From NCBI GenBank assembly GCA_020002185.1, contig CM034544.1, positions 34,045,066-34,109,065 on the forward strand: a DNA stretch of 64,000 bases, in the 5' to 3' direction. Below the pieces are notes generated by a model. That model worked only from the letters and a program-made list of their open reading frames with translations, was not told the origin of the DNA and did not search any database. Below are positions 24,380-36,755 of the stretch, one piece after another. Both the position numbers and the translations under genes were made by a program. Source of the stretch: Paraescarpia echinospica. Taxonomy: Eukaryota; Annelida; Polychaeta; Sabellida; Siboglinidae. The number at the start of each line of letters is the position of its first letter. Within the stretch, counting starts at the first letter, position 1.

Positions 24380-25850
24380 CATTAGTTACACAATGAACAC
24401 ACCTTGAATGGTTGTAGATACTGGAGGACTTGGTGGACACACTCAATGATGAACACTGCACACACCTTGAATGGTTGTAGATACTGGAGGACTTGGTGGA
24501 CACACTCAATGATGAACACTGCACACACCTTGAATGGTTGTAGATACTGGAGGACTTGGTGGACACACTCAATGATGACACCTTGAATGGTTTAGATACT
24601 GGAGGACTTGGTGGACACACTCAATGATGAACACTGCACACACCTTGAATGGTTGTAGATACTGGAGGACTTGGTGGACACACTCAATGATGAACACTGC
24701 ACACACCTTGAATGGTTGTAGATACTGGAGGACTTGGTGGACACACTCAATGATGAACACTGCACACACCTTGAATGGTTGTAGATACTGGAGGACTTGG
24801 TGGACACACTCAATGATGAACACTGCACACACCTTGAATGGTTGTAGATACTGGAGGACTTGGTGGACACACTCAATAATGAACACTGCACACACCTTGA
24901 ATGGTTGTAGATACTGGAGGACTTGGTGGACACACTCAATGATGAACACTGCAAACACCTTGAATGGTTGTAGATACTGGAGGACTTGGTGGACACACTC
25001 AATGATGAACACTGCACACACCTTGAATGGTTGTAGATACTGGAGGACTTGGTGGACACACTCAATGATGAACACTGCACACACCTTGAATGGTTGTAGA
25101 TACTGGAGGACTTGGTGGACACACTCAATGATGAACACTGCACACACCTTGAATGGTTGTAGATACTGGAGGACTTGGTGGACACACTCAATCATGAACA
25201 CTGCACACACCTTGAATGGTTGTAGATACTGGAGGACTTGGTGGACACACTCAATGATGAACACTGCACACACCTTGAATGGTTGTAGATACTGGAGGAC
25301 TTGGTGGAATGAACACTGCACACACCTTGAATGGTTGTAGATACTGGAGGACTTGGTGGACACACTCAATGATGAACACTGCACACACCTTGAATGGTTG
25401 TAGATACTGGAGGAACACACACCTTGAATGGTTGTAGATACTGGAGGACTTGGTGGACACACTCAATGATGAACACTGCACACACCTTGAATGGTTGTAG
25501 ATACTGGAGGACTTGGTGGACACACTCAATGATGAACACTGCACACACCTTGAATGGTTGTAGATACTGGAGGACTTGGTGGACACACTCAATGATGAAC
25601 ACTGCACACACCTTGAATGGTTGTAGATACTGGAGGACTTGGTGGACCACACTCAATGATGAACACTGCACACACCTTGAATGGTTGTAGATACTGGAGG
25701 ACTTGGTGGACACACTCAATAATGAACACTGCACACACCTTGAATGGTTGTAGATACTGGAGGACTTGGTGGACACACTCAATGATGAACACTGCACACA
25801 CCTTGAATGGTTGTAGATACTGGAGGACTTGGTGGACACACTCAATAATC
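24380..25850. repeat. 63-bp minisatellite
   Basis: About 23 units of ACACCTTGAATGGTTGTAGA / TACTGGAGGACTTGGTGGAC / ACACTCAATGATGAACACTG / CAC. A few units are truncated (24585, 25308, 25412, 25646). Period 63 keeps frames open on both strands. The - strand sense reads IIECVHQVLQYLQPFK, discussed as a candidate exon at the right end. Confidence 0.95.
25802..25849 (-). CDS. Candidate exon of an unidentified - strand gene
   Basis: On the - strand, GCCATCAG is followed by 48 open bases reading IIECVHQVLQYLQPFK and then GTGTGC, a weak donor. The peptide looks helical. Almost the whole segment (plus 15 bp) is the unit of the 63-bp array next to it, which follows the local habit of arrays growing from exon edges. 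No family is recognised and there is no second exon to confirm frame; it may be plain repeat. Confidence 0.22.
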
Positions 25851-26404
25851 TGATGGCAATGAAAAACAATATGAACTCATCCTATTCAAAACAACCACAA
25901 CTTTCATAAGTTTATTTTCAACAACTAAATAGTATGAATCAAACAGTTTAAAAAAATACACCTCAAATTATAACATATAACGTGTACAGATATTTAAACT
26001 AGTACGATGGAAAGGGGTTGAACATATGTGTGGTGTTACCTATAAACCACAAACCTGATTAATATCAAAGAAATACAGATATGACCAATACAACAGTTCA
26101 CAATGTGTTTATTGTTTGATTCATAAAAGGATCATTTTGTCAAAAATGGAAACTTGTTTTAGAAATTAGCAATTGTTAACATCCTTAACTACAAGGTAGA
26201 TGGCACCACTGTGACTGTCTGCACCACTCAATGCATAGCTGATGAGAATGCAATTGTTTTAAAATTAAATAATTTCAAAAACTCAAATGTTAGAATCAGC
26301 CATTATAAATTTGGAACAAGTAATTTCAAGTTGGGAGAGGATTTGCAGAGTTACCTCTAGAAACTATTAAAGCATTCTTAACATGTAACATAAATAAATC
26401 ATCA
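25851..26404. other. Unique AT-rich sequence
   Basis: Nothing recognised; no repeat or open frame of interest between the two minisatellites. Confidence 0.4.
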
Positions 26405-27010
26405 GTTCAATGTCTGGAGCAATGATTTGATGCCTCCGATATAGTGCACACTGTTAACTTGATCTGTTCAATGTCTGGTGCAATGATCTTGACATGTTTA
26501 ATACAGTGTGTAATATAGACTTGATCTGTTGTCTGGAGCAATGATCTTGACAGGTCTGATACAGTGCACAATACAGACTTGACCTGTTCAATGTCTGGAG
26601 CAATGATCTTGACATGTCTGATACAGTGCGCAGTATTAACTTGATCGTGTTCAATGTCTGGAGCAATGATCTTGACATTTCTGATACAGTGCGCAGTATT
26701 AACTTGATCTGTTCAATGTCTGGAGCAATGATCTTGACATGTCTGATGCAGTGCGCACTATTGATTTGATCTGTTCAATGCCTGGAGCAATGATCTTGAC
26801 ATTTCTGATACAGTGCGCAGTATTGACTTGATCTGTTCAATGTTTGGAGCAATGATCTTGACATGTCTAATACACTGTGCAGTACTGATTTGATCTGTTC
26901 AATTTCTGGAGCAATGATCTTGACATGTCTGATACAGTACGCAGTATTGGCTTGATCTGTACAATGTCTGGAGCAATGATCTTGACGTCTCTGGTAAAGT
27001 GCAGACTCCA
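26405..27010. repeat. 62-bp minisatellite
   Basis: About ten units of TTGATCTGTTCAATGTCTGG / AGCAATGATCTTGACATGTC / TGATACAGTGCGCAGTATTA. The right-most unit runs into unique sequence with one continuous - strand frame (WTRMFMTSDWSLHFTRDVK), but no donor follows and no family is recognised. Confidence 0.9.
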
Positions 27011-27594
27011 ATCGCTAGTCATGAACATCCTTGTCCAGTCACCGACTGCTTGAGAGAACCACCTCGACATTGTTCACACCACACATACAATATCGACATT
27101 GTATCTAATAAAAGTAGACTCCAAAGGCTGCTGCCATACAAAACATGGTGTCCTGAAAACAAACAAAGAACATGCAAGTGAAAACATCCAGACAATAATG
27201 ATAGATTTAACAAGACTGCCATCAAAAGCCACCTGCTCCATACAGTAGTTGGACAATGATGCCTTTGGCATGTAGGCCCGGCCATATTTTGTTGTTGAAA
27301 CTTTTTCACTTTAAATTTTGTGAGACCATCCAAATGAATCAAAAATTTCTTCTTTTGGTAATATAAAATTTGCCCTAATTTGTATGCCAATTCTGATCAA
27401 GTATTGTAATTCATCTGGCTACAAATTGCTCCTACATCAAATAAAATCCACTAGACTTCGTAGGAAATTTGCCTAGACCAAATATAGAAGTTCTTCAACT
27501 GCCTTCAGTTTGTTAGTTGATGTTCGGCTGCAGAGGTGCACACAAGAAACTACACTTATCCAGCTCCACTGCATCCTACAGATTTCTCATAATG
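27011..27594. other. Unique sequence
   Basis: AT-rich, no recognised gene, RNA or repeat. It lies between the 62-bp array and the hAT-like element. Confidence 0.4.
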
Positions 27595-28198
27595 CAGGGG
27601 TAGAACTTCAGCATTTATTTTACTGGACAGCAGGACTAGTAAAGACAAAAGTTTACTAGTCCGCCAAAAGGTTTACTAGTCCTGAAAATATCAAAACAAC
27701 ACAAATTTAAATTGCAACAAATGCATCAGACGGTCCATGGTGGCCGTTTTCAGCACTTGAATGGCTCGGTGGGCAGTTGCAGTGTTTTTCCAGCTTGCGT
27801 TTTTCTGCTGGTTTTGCAACCCCAGTCAAGTAATGATACATCGTGCATAAACGTAGACTAATAAAGCAATGTAGATGTAAACCGTATTCGAAAACCGTGC
27901 ATTTAAAAATGACCACCAATTGCACTCATTAGCCCTACCCCTCTACCAGATACGCTAAACCAAACAAAACTGTCATTTCAGAATTCGATGTCACACAACA
28001 GCCAATCAACAGCACTGTTTCACTTTTCACTGTCGCCTCATTACGTAAAGAATTAGTTTGTCAATGGTACGGATGGTGGCATCATGCAACATGCTGATTT
28101 TTACTAGACAGCCGGACTAGTTGGTAGGCAGATTTACTAGTCCGCCGTAATCTTTACTAGTGTACGGACTAGCGGACTAGTGGGTAGTTCTACCCCTG
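27595..28198. mobile_element. hAT-like non-autonomous element with 5-bp TSD
   Basis: The ends are perfect inverted repeats (CAGGGGTAGAACT .. AGTTCTACCCCTG), flanked by TAATG on both sides (27590-27594 and 28199-28203). Subterminal TTTACTAGTCCGCC motifs occur in both halves, in inverted order. The CAGGGGT terminus is typical of hAT elements, some of which make 5-bp duplications. The 604-bp interior has no transposase, so it depends on another element. Confidence 0.8.
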
Positions 28199-28718
28199 TA
28201 ATGTACAGTAAAGATGTTTTTATGGAGAATTACAACTATATCCTGTTTTAACATGGTTGTGCTTCGTGTGTAAAAATTATGACAAAGAACATATTATTTC
28301 TGTAATTGTGACACATGAATAAATTATAATCAAATTTACAACAATCCAAGGGGAAATGTGTTTGATACCAGGAAGATTTCTAACAAAACACAGTGGGTTT
28401 TGTTTGATGTAGGTATGTTTTGCACATTAGCGGATGGTTCATCTCAACCAAGATACAAGCTGTTTAATGAAAATGTAATACAGATTTATGTCGAATTTCA
28501 AGTAAAAAATATGGATTTAAACCTAGAAAATTTGGCATGTTTTTATCACAGTATTTTTTATTCCTTTTGAAGAAATCTATAAAAACTGGAGTATTTTTTC
28601 TCTAAAAATCCTAAAACAGACTGCATTTCACCCACAAAATTCATACAATATATCAAGTTTGAGGATGTATTTAGATGAAAACATTGACATCCTTGCAAGC
28701 CAGGAGAGCTACAGTGAA
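28199..28718. other. Unique AT-rich sequence
   Basis: No element is recognised. The last ~30 bp (GACATCCTTGCAAGCCAGGA) recur at 31741 as the edge of a 3-kb duplication. Confidence 0.4.
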
Positions 28719-29010
28719 AGTAAGTTTTTAGGCAGAGCAGTATCCAGTTCTTAAGACTGTTCAAAGGGCTTTACACTTCCCTAGCAGACCTGTTCAATCG
28801 ACCGCCATCTCAACTTTTCTCGGACGCATTCATCCATGTTGCAATTACTGCATGAAAACCATTCATACACAAAAATTCACTGCTGTCTACAGCCAGGTAC
28901 TCATCTTTACAGCTGAATAAAATGAACTTGCCCAAGGTTTGAAATGGCAACAAGAGGTTTCAAATCCGAGGTCTCTCGATAGAGAGTTTAATGTACTAAC
29001 CACTAACCAC
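28719..29010 (-). mobile_element. SINE family B, old copy
   Basis: Reverse-oriented, nearly full length: GTATCCAGTTCTTAAGACTG (tail), TGTTGCAATTACTGCATGAA, CAGCCAGGTACTCATC, CTTGCCCAAGGTTTGAAATG, then a decayed head. It is more diverged than the + strand copy that follows head to head. Confidence 0.8.
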
Positions 29011-29014
29011 AATG

Positions 29015-29333
29015 TAGCGCTGTGGTGCAGTGGCTAGAGCTTCGGACTCTCAACCGAGAGAACCTGGGTTCAAATCCTGTGTGGCGGTTTCGAACCTTGG
29101 GCAAGTCTGTTCACTCTACATTGCTCCTGTTCACTCAGCTGTATGAATGAATACCTGGCTATAGATAGTGGTGACATTTGTATATGAATAGTCTTTTCGC
29201 ATTAATTGCAGCGTAGCTGAATGCTTCCCAGAGAAGTTGAGATGGTGTTCTATTGAACAGATCTGCCAGGGAGTAAAGTGTAAAGTGCTATGAGCAGTCT
29301 TGAGGACTGGATACTGTGCTATATAAGAACAGG
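29015..29333 (+). mobile_element. SINE family B, seed of the 72-bp satellite
   Basis: Head GCGCTGTGGTGCAGTGGCTA with B box GGTTCAAATCC, the full body, and a tail AACAGATCTGCCAGGGAGTA .. TACTGTGCTATATAAG. This tail then continues as tandem copies, so the satellite begins inside the element. Confidence 0.9.
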
Positions 29334-31740
29334 TCTGCCAGGGAGTAAAGTGTAAAGTGCTATGAGCAGTCCTGAGGACTGGATACTGTGCTATATAAGA
29401 ACAGGTCTGCCAGGGAGTAAAGTGTAAAGTGCTATGAGCAGTCCTGAGGACTGGATACTGTGCTGTATAAAACAGGTCTGCCAGAGAGTGAAGTGTAAAG
29501 CACTATGAGCAGTCCTGAGGACTGGATACTGCGCTGTATAAGAACAGGTCTGCCAGAGAGTAAAGTGTAAAGCACTATGAGCAGTCCTGAGGACTGGATA
29601 CTGCGCTGTATAAGAACAGGTCTGCCAGGGAGTAAAGTGTAAAGTGCTATGAGCAGTCCTGAGGACTGGATACTGCGCTATATAAGAACAGGTCTGCCAG
29701 GGAGTAAAGTGTAAAGCACTATGAGCAGTCCTGAGGACTGGATACTGTGCTGTATAAGAACAGGTCTGCCAGAGAGTGAAGTGTAAAGCACTATGAGCAG
29801 TCCTGAGGACTGGATACTGTGCTATATAAGAACAGGTCTGCCAGGGAGTAAAGTGTAAAGTGCTATGAGCAGTCCTGAGGACTGGATACTGTGCTATATC
29901 AGAACAGGTCTGCCAGGGGTAAAGTGTAAAGTGCTATGAGCAGTCCTGAGGACTGGATACTGCGCTATATAAGAACAGGTCTGCCAGGGAGTAAAGTGTA
30001 ACATGCTATGAGCAGTCCTGAGGACTGGATACTGCGCTGTATAAGAACAGGTCTGCCAGGGAGTAAAGTGCTATGAGCAGTCCTGAGGACTGGATACTGC
30101 GCTGTATAAGAACAGGTCTGCCAGGGAGTAAAGTGTAAAGTGCTATGAGCAGTCCTGAGGACTGGATACTGTGCTGTATAAGAACAGGTCTGCCAGGGAG
30201 TAAAGTGTAAAGTGCTACGAGCAGTCCTGAGGACTGGATACTGTGCTATATCAGAACAGGTCTGCCAGGGAGTAAAGTGTAACATGCTATGAGCAGTCCT
30301 GAGGACTGGATACTGCGCTGTATAAGAACAGGTCTGCCAGGGAATAAAGTGTAACATACTATGAGCAGTCCTGAGGACTGGATACTGCGCTGTATAAGAA
30401 CAGGTCTGCCAGGGAATAAAGTGTAAAGTGCTATGAGCAGTCCTGAGGACTGGATACCGTGCTATATAAGAACAGGTCTGCCAGGGAGTGAAGTATAAAG
30501 CACTATGAGCAGTCCTGAGGACTGGATACTGTGCTATATCAGAACAGGTCTGCCAGGGAGTAAAGTGTAACATGCTATGAGCAGTCCTGAGGACTGGATA
30601 CTGCGCTGTATAAGAACAGGTCTGCCAGGGAATAAAGTGTAACATACTATGAGCAGTCCTGAGGACTGGATACTGCGCTGTATAAGAACAGGTCTGCCAG
30701 GGAATAAAGTGTAAAGTGCTATGAGCAGTCCTGAGGACTGGATACCGTGCTATATAAGAACAGGTCTGCCAGGGAGTGAAGTGTAAAGCACTATGAGCAG
30801 TCCTGAGGACTGGATACTGTGCTATATCAGAACAGGTCTGCCAGGGAGTAAAGTGTAACATGCTATGAGCAGTCCTGAGGACTGGATACTGCGCTGTATA
30901 AGAACAGGTCTGCCAGGGAGTAAAGTGTAAAGCACTATGAGCAGTCCTGAGGACTGGATACTGCGCTATATAAGAACAGGTCTGCCAGGGAGTAAAGTGT
31001 AAAGTGCTATGAGCAGTCCTGAGGACTGGATACTGTGCTATATAAGAACAGGTCTGCCAGGGAGTAAAGTGTAAAGCACTATGAGCAGTCCTGAGGACTG
31101 GATACTGTGCTGTATAAGAACAGGTCTGCCAGGGAGTAAAGTGTAAAGTGCCTTGAGCAGTCCTAATGACTGGATACTGTGCTATATAAGAACAGGTCTG
31201 CCAGGGAGTAAAGTGTAAAGTGCTATGAGCAGTCCTGAGGACTGGATACTGTGCTATATCAGAACAGGTCTGCCAGGGGTAAAGTGTAAAGTGCTATGAG
31301 CAGTCCTGAGGACTGGATACTGCGCTATATAAGAACAGGTCTGCCAGGGAGTAAAGTGTAACATGCTTATGAGCAGTCCTGAGGACTGGATACTGCGCTG
31401 TATAAGAACAGGTCTGCCAGGGAGTAAAGTGTAAAGTGCTATGAGCAGTCCTGAGGACTGGATACTGCGCTGTATAAGAACAGGTCTGCCAGGGAGTAAA
31501 GTGTAAAGTGCTATGAGCAGTCCTGAGGACTGGATACTGTGCTGTATAAGAACAGGTCTGCCAGGGAGTAAAGTGTAACATGCTATGAGCAGTCCTGAGG
31601 ACTGGATACTGCGCTGTTTAAGAACAGGTCTGCCAGGGAGTAAAGTGTAAAGTGCTATGAGCAGTCCTGAGGACTGGATACTGCGCTATATAAGAACAGG
31701 TCTGCCAGGGAGTAAAGTGTAAAGCACTATGAGCAGTCCT
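29262..31740. repeat. 72-bp satellite made of SINE B tails (block 1)
   Basis: About 34 units of AACAGGTCTGCCAGGGAGTA / AAGTGTAAAGTGCTATGAGC / AGTCCTGAGGACTGGATACT / GCGCTGTATAAG. The unit is exactly the last 72 bp of SINE family B. Variants (GTGCTATATC, GCCAGGGGTAAAG, AACATGC) recur in ordered blocks. The - strand frames repeating TPWQTCSYTAQYPVLRTAHS are artefacts of the period. Confidence 0.95.
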
Positions 31741-32390
31741 GACATCCTTGCAAGCCAGGAGAGCTACAGTGAAAGTAAGTTTTTAGGCAGAGCAGTATCC
31801 AGTCCTTAAGACTGTTCAAAGGGCTTTACACTTCCCTAGTAGACCTGTTCAATCGAACACCATCTCAACTTTTCTCAGACGCATTCATCCATGTTGCAAT
31901 TACTGCATGAAAACCATTCATACACAAAAATTCACTGCTGTCTACAGCCAGGTACTCATCTTTACAGCTGAATAAAATGAACTTGCCCAAGGTTTGAAAT
32001 GGCAACAAGAGGTTTCAAATCCGAGGTCTCTCGATAGAGAGTTTAATGTACTAACTACTAACCACAATGTAGCGCTGTGGTGCAGTGGCTAGAGCTTCGG
32101 ACTCTCAACCGAGAGAACCTGGGTTCAAATCCTGTGTGGCGGTTTCGAACCTTGGGCAAGTCTGTTCACTCTACATTGCTCCTGTTCACTCAGCTGTATG
32201 AATGAATACCTGGCTATAGATAGTGGTGAAATTTGTATATGAATAGTCTTCGCGCATTAACTGCAGCGTGGCTGAATGCTTCCCAGAGAAGTTGAGATGG
32301 TGTTCTATTGAACAGGTCTGCCAGGGAGTAAAGTGTAAAGTGCTATGAGCAGTCCTGTGGACTGGATACTGTGCTATATAAGAACAGGTC
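31741..32390. repeat. Second copy of the SINE pair, inside the satellite
   Basis: From GACATCCTTGCAAGCCAGGA onward this repeats 28686-29333 nearly base for base: the - strand SINE (about 31770-32066), the + strand SINE (from 32071) and the start of its tails. The offset is 3055 bp, so a unit made of SINE pair plus 72-bp array was duplicated. Confidence 0.9.
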
Positions 32391-35300
32391 TGCCAGAGAG
32401 TAAAGTGTAAAGTGCTATGAGCAGTCCTGAGGACGATACTGCGCTATATAAGAACAGGTCTGCCAGGGAGTAAAGTGTAAAGCACTATGAGCAGTCCTGA
32501 GGACTGGATACTGTGCTATATAAGAACAGGTCTGCCAGAGAGTGAAGTGTAAAGCACTATGAGCAGTCCTGAGGATTGGATACTGTGCTATATAAGAACA
32601 GGTCTGCCAGGGAGTAAAGTGTAAAGTGCTATGAGCAGTCCTGAGGACTGGATACTGCGCTGTATAAGAACAGGTCTGCCAGGGAGTAAAGTGTAAAGTG
32701 CTATGAGCAGTCCTGAGGACTGCATACTGTGCTATATCAGAACAGGTCTGCCAGGGGTAAAGTGTAAAGTGCTATGAGCAGTCCTGAGGACTGGATACTG
32801 CGCTGTATAAGAACAGGTCTGCCAGAGAGTGAAGTGTAAAGCACTATGAGCAGTCCTGAGGACTGGATACTGTGCTATATCAGAACAGGTCTGCCAGGGG
32901 TAAAGTGTAAAGTGCTATGAGCAGTCCTGAGGACTGGATACTGCGCTGTATAAGAACAGGTCTGCCAGGGAGTAAAGTGTAAAGTGCTATGAGCAGTCCT
33001 GAGGACTGGATACTGCGCTGTATAAGAACAGGTCTGCCAGGGAGTAAAGTGTAAAGCACTATGAGCAGTCCTGAGGACTGGATACTGCGCTATATAAGAA
33101 CAGGTCTGCCAGGGAGTAAAGTGTAAAGCACTATGAGCAGTCCTGAGGACTGGATACTGTGCTGTATAAGAACAGGTCTGTCAGGGAGTAAAGTGTAAAG
33201 CACTATGAGCAGTCCTGAGGACTGGATACTGCGCTATATAAGAACAGGTCTGCCAGGGAGTAAAGTGTAAAGCACTATGAGCAGTCCTGAGGACTGGATA
33301 CTGCGCTATATAAGAACAGGTCTGCCAGGGGTAAAGTGTAACATACTATGAGCAGTCCTGAGGACTGGATACTGCGCTGTATAAGAACAGGTCTGCCAGG
33401 GAGTAAAGTGTAAAGTGCTATGAGCAGTCCTGAGGACTGGATACTGTGCTATATCAGAACAGGTCTGCCAGGGGTAAAGTGTAAAGTGCTATGAGCAGTC
33501 CTGAGGACTGGATACTGCGCTATATAAGAACAGGTCTGCCAGGGAGTAAAGTGTAACATGCTATGAGCAGTCCTGAGGACTGGATACTGCGCTGTATAAG
33601 AACAGGTCTGCCAGGGAGTAAAGTGCTATGAGCAGTCCTGAGGACTGGATACTGCGCTGTATAAGAACAGGTCTGCCAGGGAGTAAAGTGTAAAGTGCTA
33701 TGAGCAGTCCTGAGGACTGGATACTGTGCTGTATAAGAACAGGTCTGCCAGGGAGTAAAGTGTAACATGCTATGAGCAGTCCTGAGGACTGGATACTGCG
33801 CTGTATAAGAACAGGTCTGCCAGGGAGTAAAGTGTAAAGTGCTATGAGCAGTCCTGAGGACTGGATACTGCGCTATATAAGAACAGGTCTGCCAGGGAGT
33901 AAAGTGTAAAGCACTATGAGCAGTCCTGAAGACTGGATACTGTACTGTATAAGAACAGGTCTGCCAGAGAGTGAAGTGTAAAGAACTATGAGCAGTCCTG
34001 AGGACTGGATACTGTGCTATATCAGAACAGGTCTGCCAGGGCAGTAAAGTGTAAAGTGCTATGAGCAGTCCTGAGGACTGGATACTGTGCTATATCAGAA
34101 CAGGTCTGCCAGGGGTAAAGTGTAAAGTGCTATGAGCAGTCCTGAGGACTGGATACTGCGCTGTATAAGAACAGGTCTGCCAGGGAGTAAAGTGTAAAGT
34201 GCTATGAGCAGTCCTGAGGACTGGATACTGCGCTGTATAAGAACAGGTCTGCCAGGGAGTAAAGTGTAAAGTGCTATGAGCAGTCCTGAGGACTGGATAC
34301 TGCGCTGTATAAGAACAGGTCTGCCAGGGAGTAAAGTGTAAAGCACTATGAGCAGTCCTGAGGACTGGATACTGTGCTGTATAAGAACAGGTCTGCCAGG
34401 GAGTAAAGTGTAAAGTGCTATGAGCAGTCCTGAGGACTGGATACTGCGCTGTATAAGAACAGGTCTGCCAGGGAGTAAAGTGTAAAGTGCTATGAGCAGT
34501 CCTGAGGACTGGATACTGCGCTATATAAGAACAGGTCTGCCAGGGAGTAAAGTGTAAAGCACTATGAGCAGTCCTGAAGACTGGATACTGTACTGTATAA
34601 GAACAGGTCTGCCAGAGAGTGAAGTGTAAAGAACTATGAGCAGTCCTGAGGACTGGATACTGTGCTATATCAGAACAGGTCTGCCAGGGAGTAAAGTGTA
34701 AAGTGCTATGAGCAGTCCTGAGGACTGGATACTGTGCTGTATAAGAACAGGTCTGCCAGGGAATGAAGTGTAAAGTGCTATGAGCAGTCCTGAGGACTGG
34801 ATACTGTGCTATATAAGAACAGGTCTGCCAGGGAGTAAAGTGTAAAGTGCTATGAGCAGTCCTGAGGACTGGATACTGCGCTATATAAGAACAGGTCTGC
34901 CAGGGAGTAAAGTGTAAAGTGCTATGAGCAGTCCTGAGGACTGGATACTGCGCTGTATAAGAACAGGTCTGCCAGGGAATAAAGTGTAAAGTGCTACGAG
35001 CAGTCCTGAGGACTGGATACTGTGCTGTATAAGAACAGGTCTGCCAGGGAATAAAGTGTAAAGTGCTACGAGCAGTCCTGAGGACTGGATACTGTGCTAT
35101 ATAAGAACAGGTCTGCCAGGGAATAAAGTGTAAAGTGCTACGAGCAGTCCTGAGGACTGGATACTGTGCTGTATAAGAACAGGTCTGCCAGGGAATAAAG
35201 TGTAAAGTGCCTTGAGCAGTCCTGAGGACTGGATACTGCGCTGTATAAGAACAGGTCTGCCAGAGAGTGAAGTGTAAAGTGCTATGAGCAGTCCTGAGGA

Positions 35301-35755
35301 CTGGATACGCTGTATAAGAACAGGTCTGCCAGGGAGTCAAGTGTAAAGTGCTTTGAGCAGACCCAAGGACTGGATACTGTGCTGTATAAGAACAGGTCTG
35401 CCAGGGAGTCAAGTGTAAAGTGCTTTGAGCAGACCCAAGGACTGGATACTGCACTGTATAAGAACAGGTCTGCCAGGGAGTCAAGTGTAAAGTGCTTTGA
35501 GCAGACCCAAGGACTGGATACTGTGCTGTATAAGAACAGGTCTGCCAGGGAGTCAAGTGTAAAGTGCTTTGAGCAGACCCAAGGACTGGATACTGCGCTG
35601 TATAAGAACAGGTCTGCCAGGGAGTCAAGTGTAAAGTGCTTTGAGCAGACCCAAGGACTGGATACTGCGCTGTATAAGAACAGGTCTGCCAGGGAGTCAA
35701 GTGTAAAGTGCGTTGAGCAGACCCAAGGACTGGATACTGCTGTATAAGAACAGGT
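32310..35755. repeat. 72-bp satellite made of SINE B tails (block 2)
   Basis: About 48 further units of the same repeat. From 35300 a distinct, more uniform subtype appears (GAGTCAAGTG, CTTTGAGCAGACCCAAGGAC). The array runs into the assembly gap, so its true length is unknown. Confidence 0.95.
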
Positions 35756-36755
35756 NNNNNNNNNNNNNNNNNNNNNNNNNNNNNNNNNNNNNNNNNNNNN
35801 NNNNNNNNNNNNNNNNNNNNNNNNNNNNNNNNNNNNNNNNNNNNNNNNNNNNNNNNNNNNNNNNNNNNNNNNNNNNNNNNNNNNNNNNNNNNNNNNNNNN
35901 NNNNNNNNNNNNNNNNNNNNNNNNNNNNNNNNNNNNNNNNNNNNNNNNNNNNNNNNNNNNNNNNNNNNNNNNNNNNNNNNNNNNNNNNNNNNNNNNNNNN
36001 NNNNNNNNNNNNNNNNNNNNNNNNNNNNNNNNNNNNNNNNNNNNNNNNNNNNNNNNNNNNNNNNNNNNNNNNNNNNNNNNNNNNNNNNNNNNNNNNNNNN
36101 NNNNNNNNNNNNNNNNNNNNNNNNNNNNNNNNNNNNNNNNNNNNNNNNNNNNNNNNNNNNNNNNNNNNNNNNNNNNNNNNNNNNNNNNNNNNNNNNNNNN
36201 NNNNNNNNNNNNNNNNNNNNNNNNNNNNNNNNNNNNNNNNNNNNNNNNNNNNNNNNNNNNNNNNNNNNNNNNNNNNNNNNNNNNNNNNNNNNNNNNNNNN
36301 NNNNNNNNNNNNNNNNNNNNNNNNNNNNNNNNNNNNNNNNNNNNNNNNNNNNNNNNNNNNNNNNNNNNNNNNNNNNNNNNNNNNNNNNNNNNNNNNNNNN
36401 NNNNNNNNNNNNNNNNNNNNNNNNNNNNNNNNNNNNNNNNNNNNNNNNNNNNNNNNNNNNNNNNNNNNNNNNNNNNNNNNNNNNNNNNNNNNNNNNNNNN
36501 NNNNNNNNNNNNNNNNNNNNNNNNNNNNNNNNNNNNNNNNNNNNNNNNNNNNNNNNNNNNNNNNNNNNNNNNNNNNNNNNNNNNNNNNNNNNNNNNNNNN
36601 NNNNNNNNNNNNNNNNNNNNNNNNNNNNNNNNNNNNNNNNNNNNNNNNNNNNNNNNNNNNNNNNNNNNNNNNNNNNNNNNNNNNNNNNNNNNNNNNNNNN
36701 NNNNNNNNNNNNNNNNNNNNNNNNNNNNNNNNNNNNNNNNNNNNNNNNNNNNNNN
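35756..36755. other. Assembly gap, exactly 1000 N
   Basis: One thousand N in a row is a placeholder for unknown length. The left side ends in the 72-bp repeat and the right side begins in an unrelated 51-bp repeat. Confidence 0.99.

Noticed and set aside
26867..27070. Exon with WTRMFMTSDWSLHFTRDVK on the - strand
   Set aside because: One open frame runs into the 62-bp array, but no donor follows and no family is recognised, so it is not annotated as an exon.
29015..29110. A true tRNA gene
   Set aside because: A and B boxes are present, but the cloverleaf is not maintained and the segment continues into the shared SINE body in every copy.
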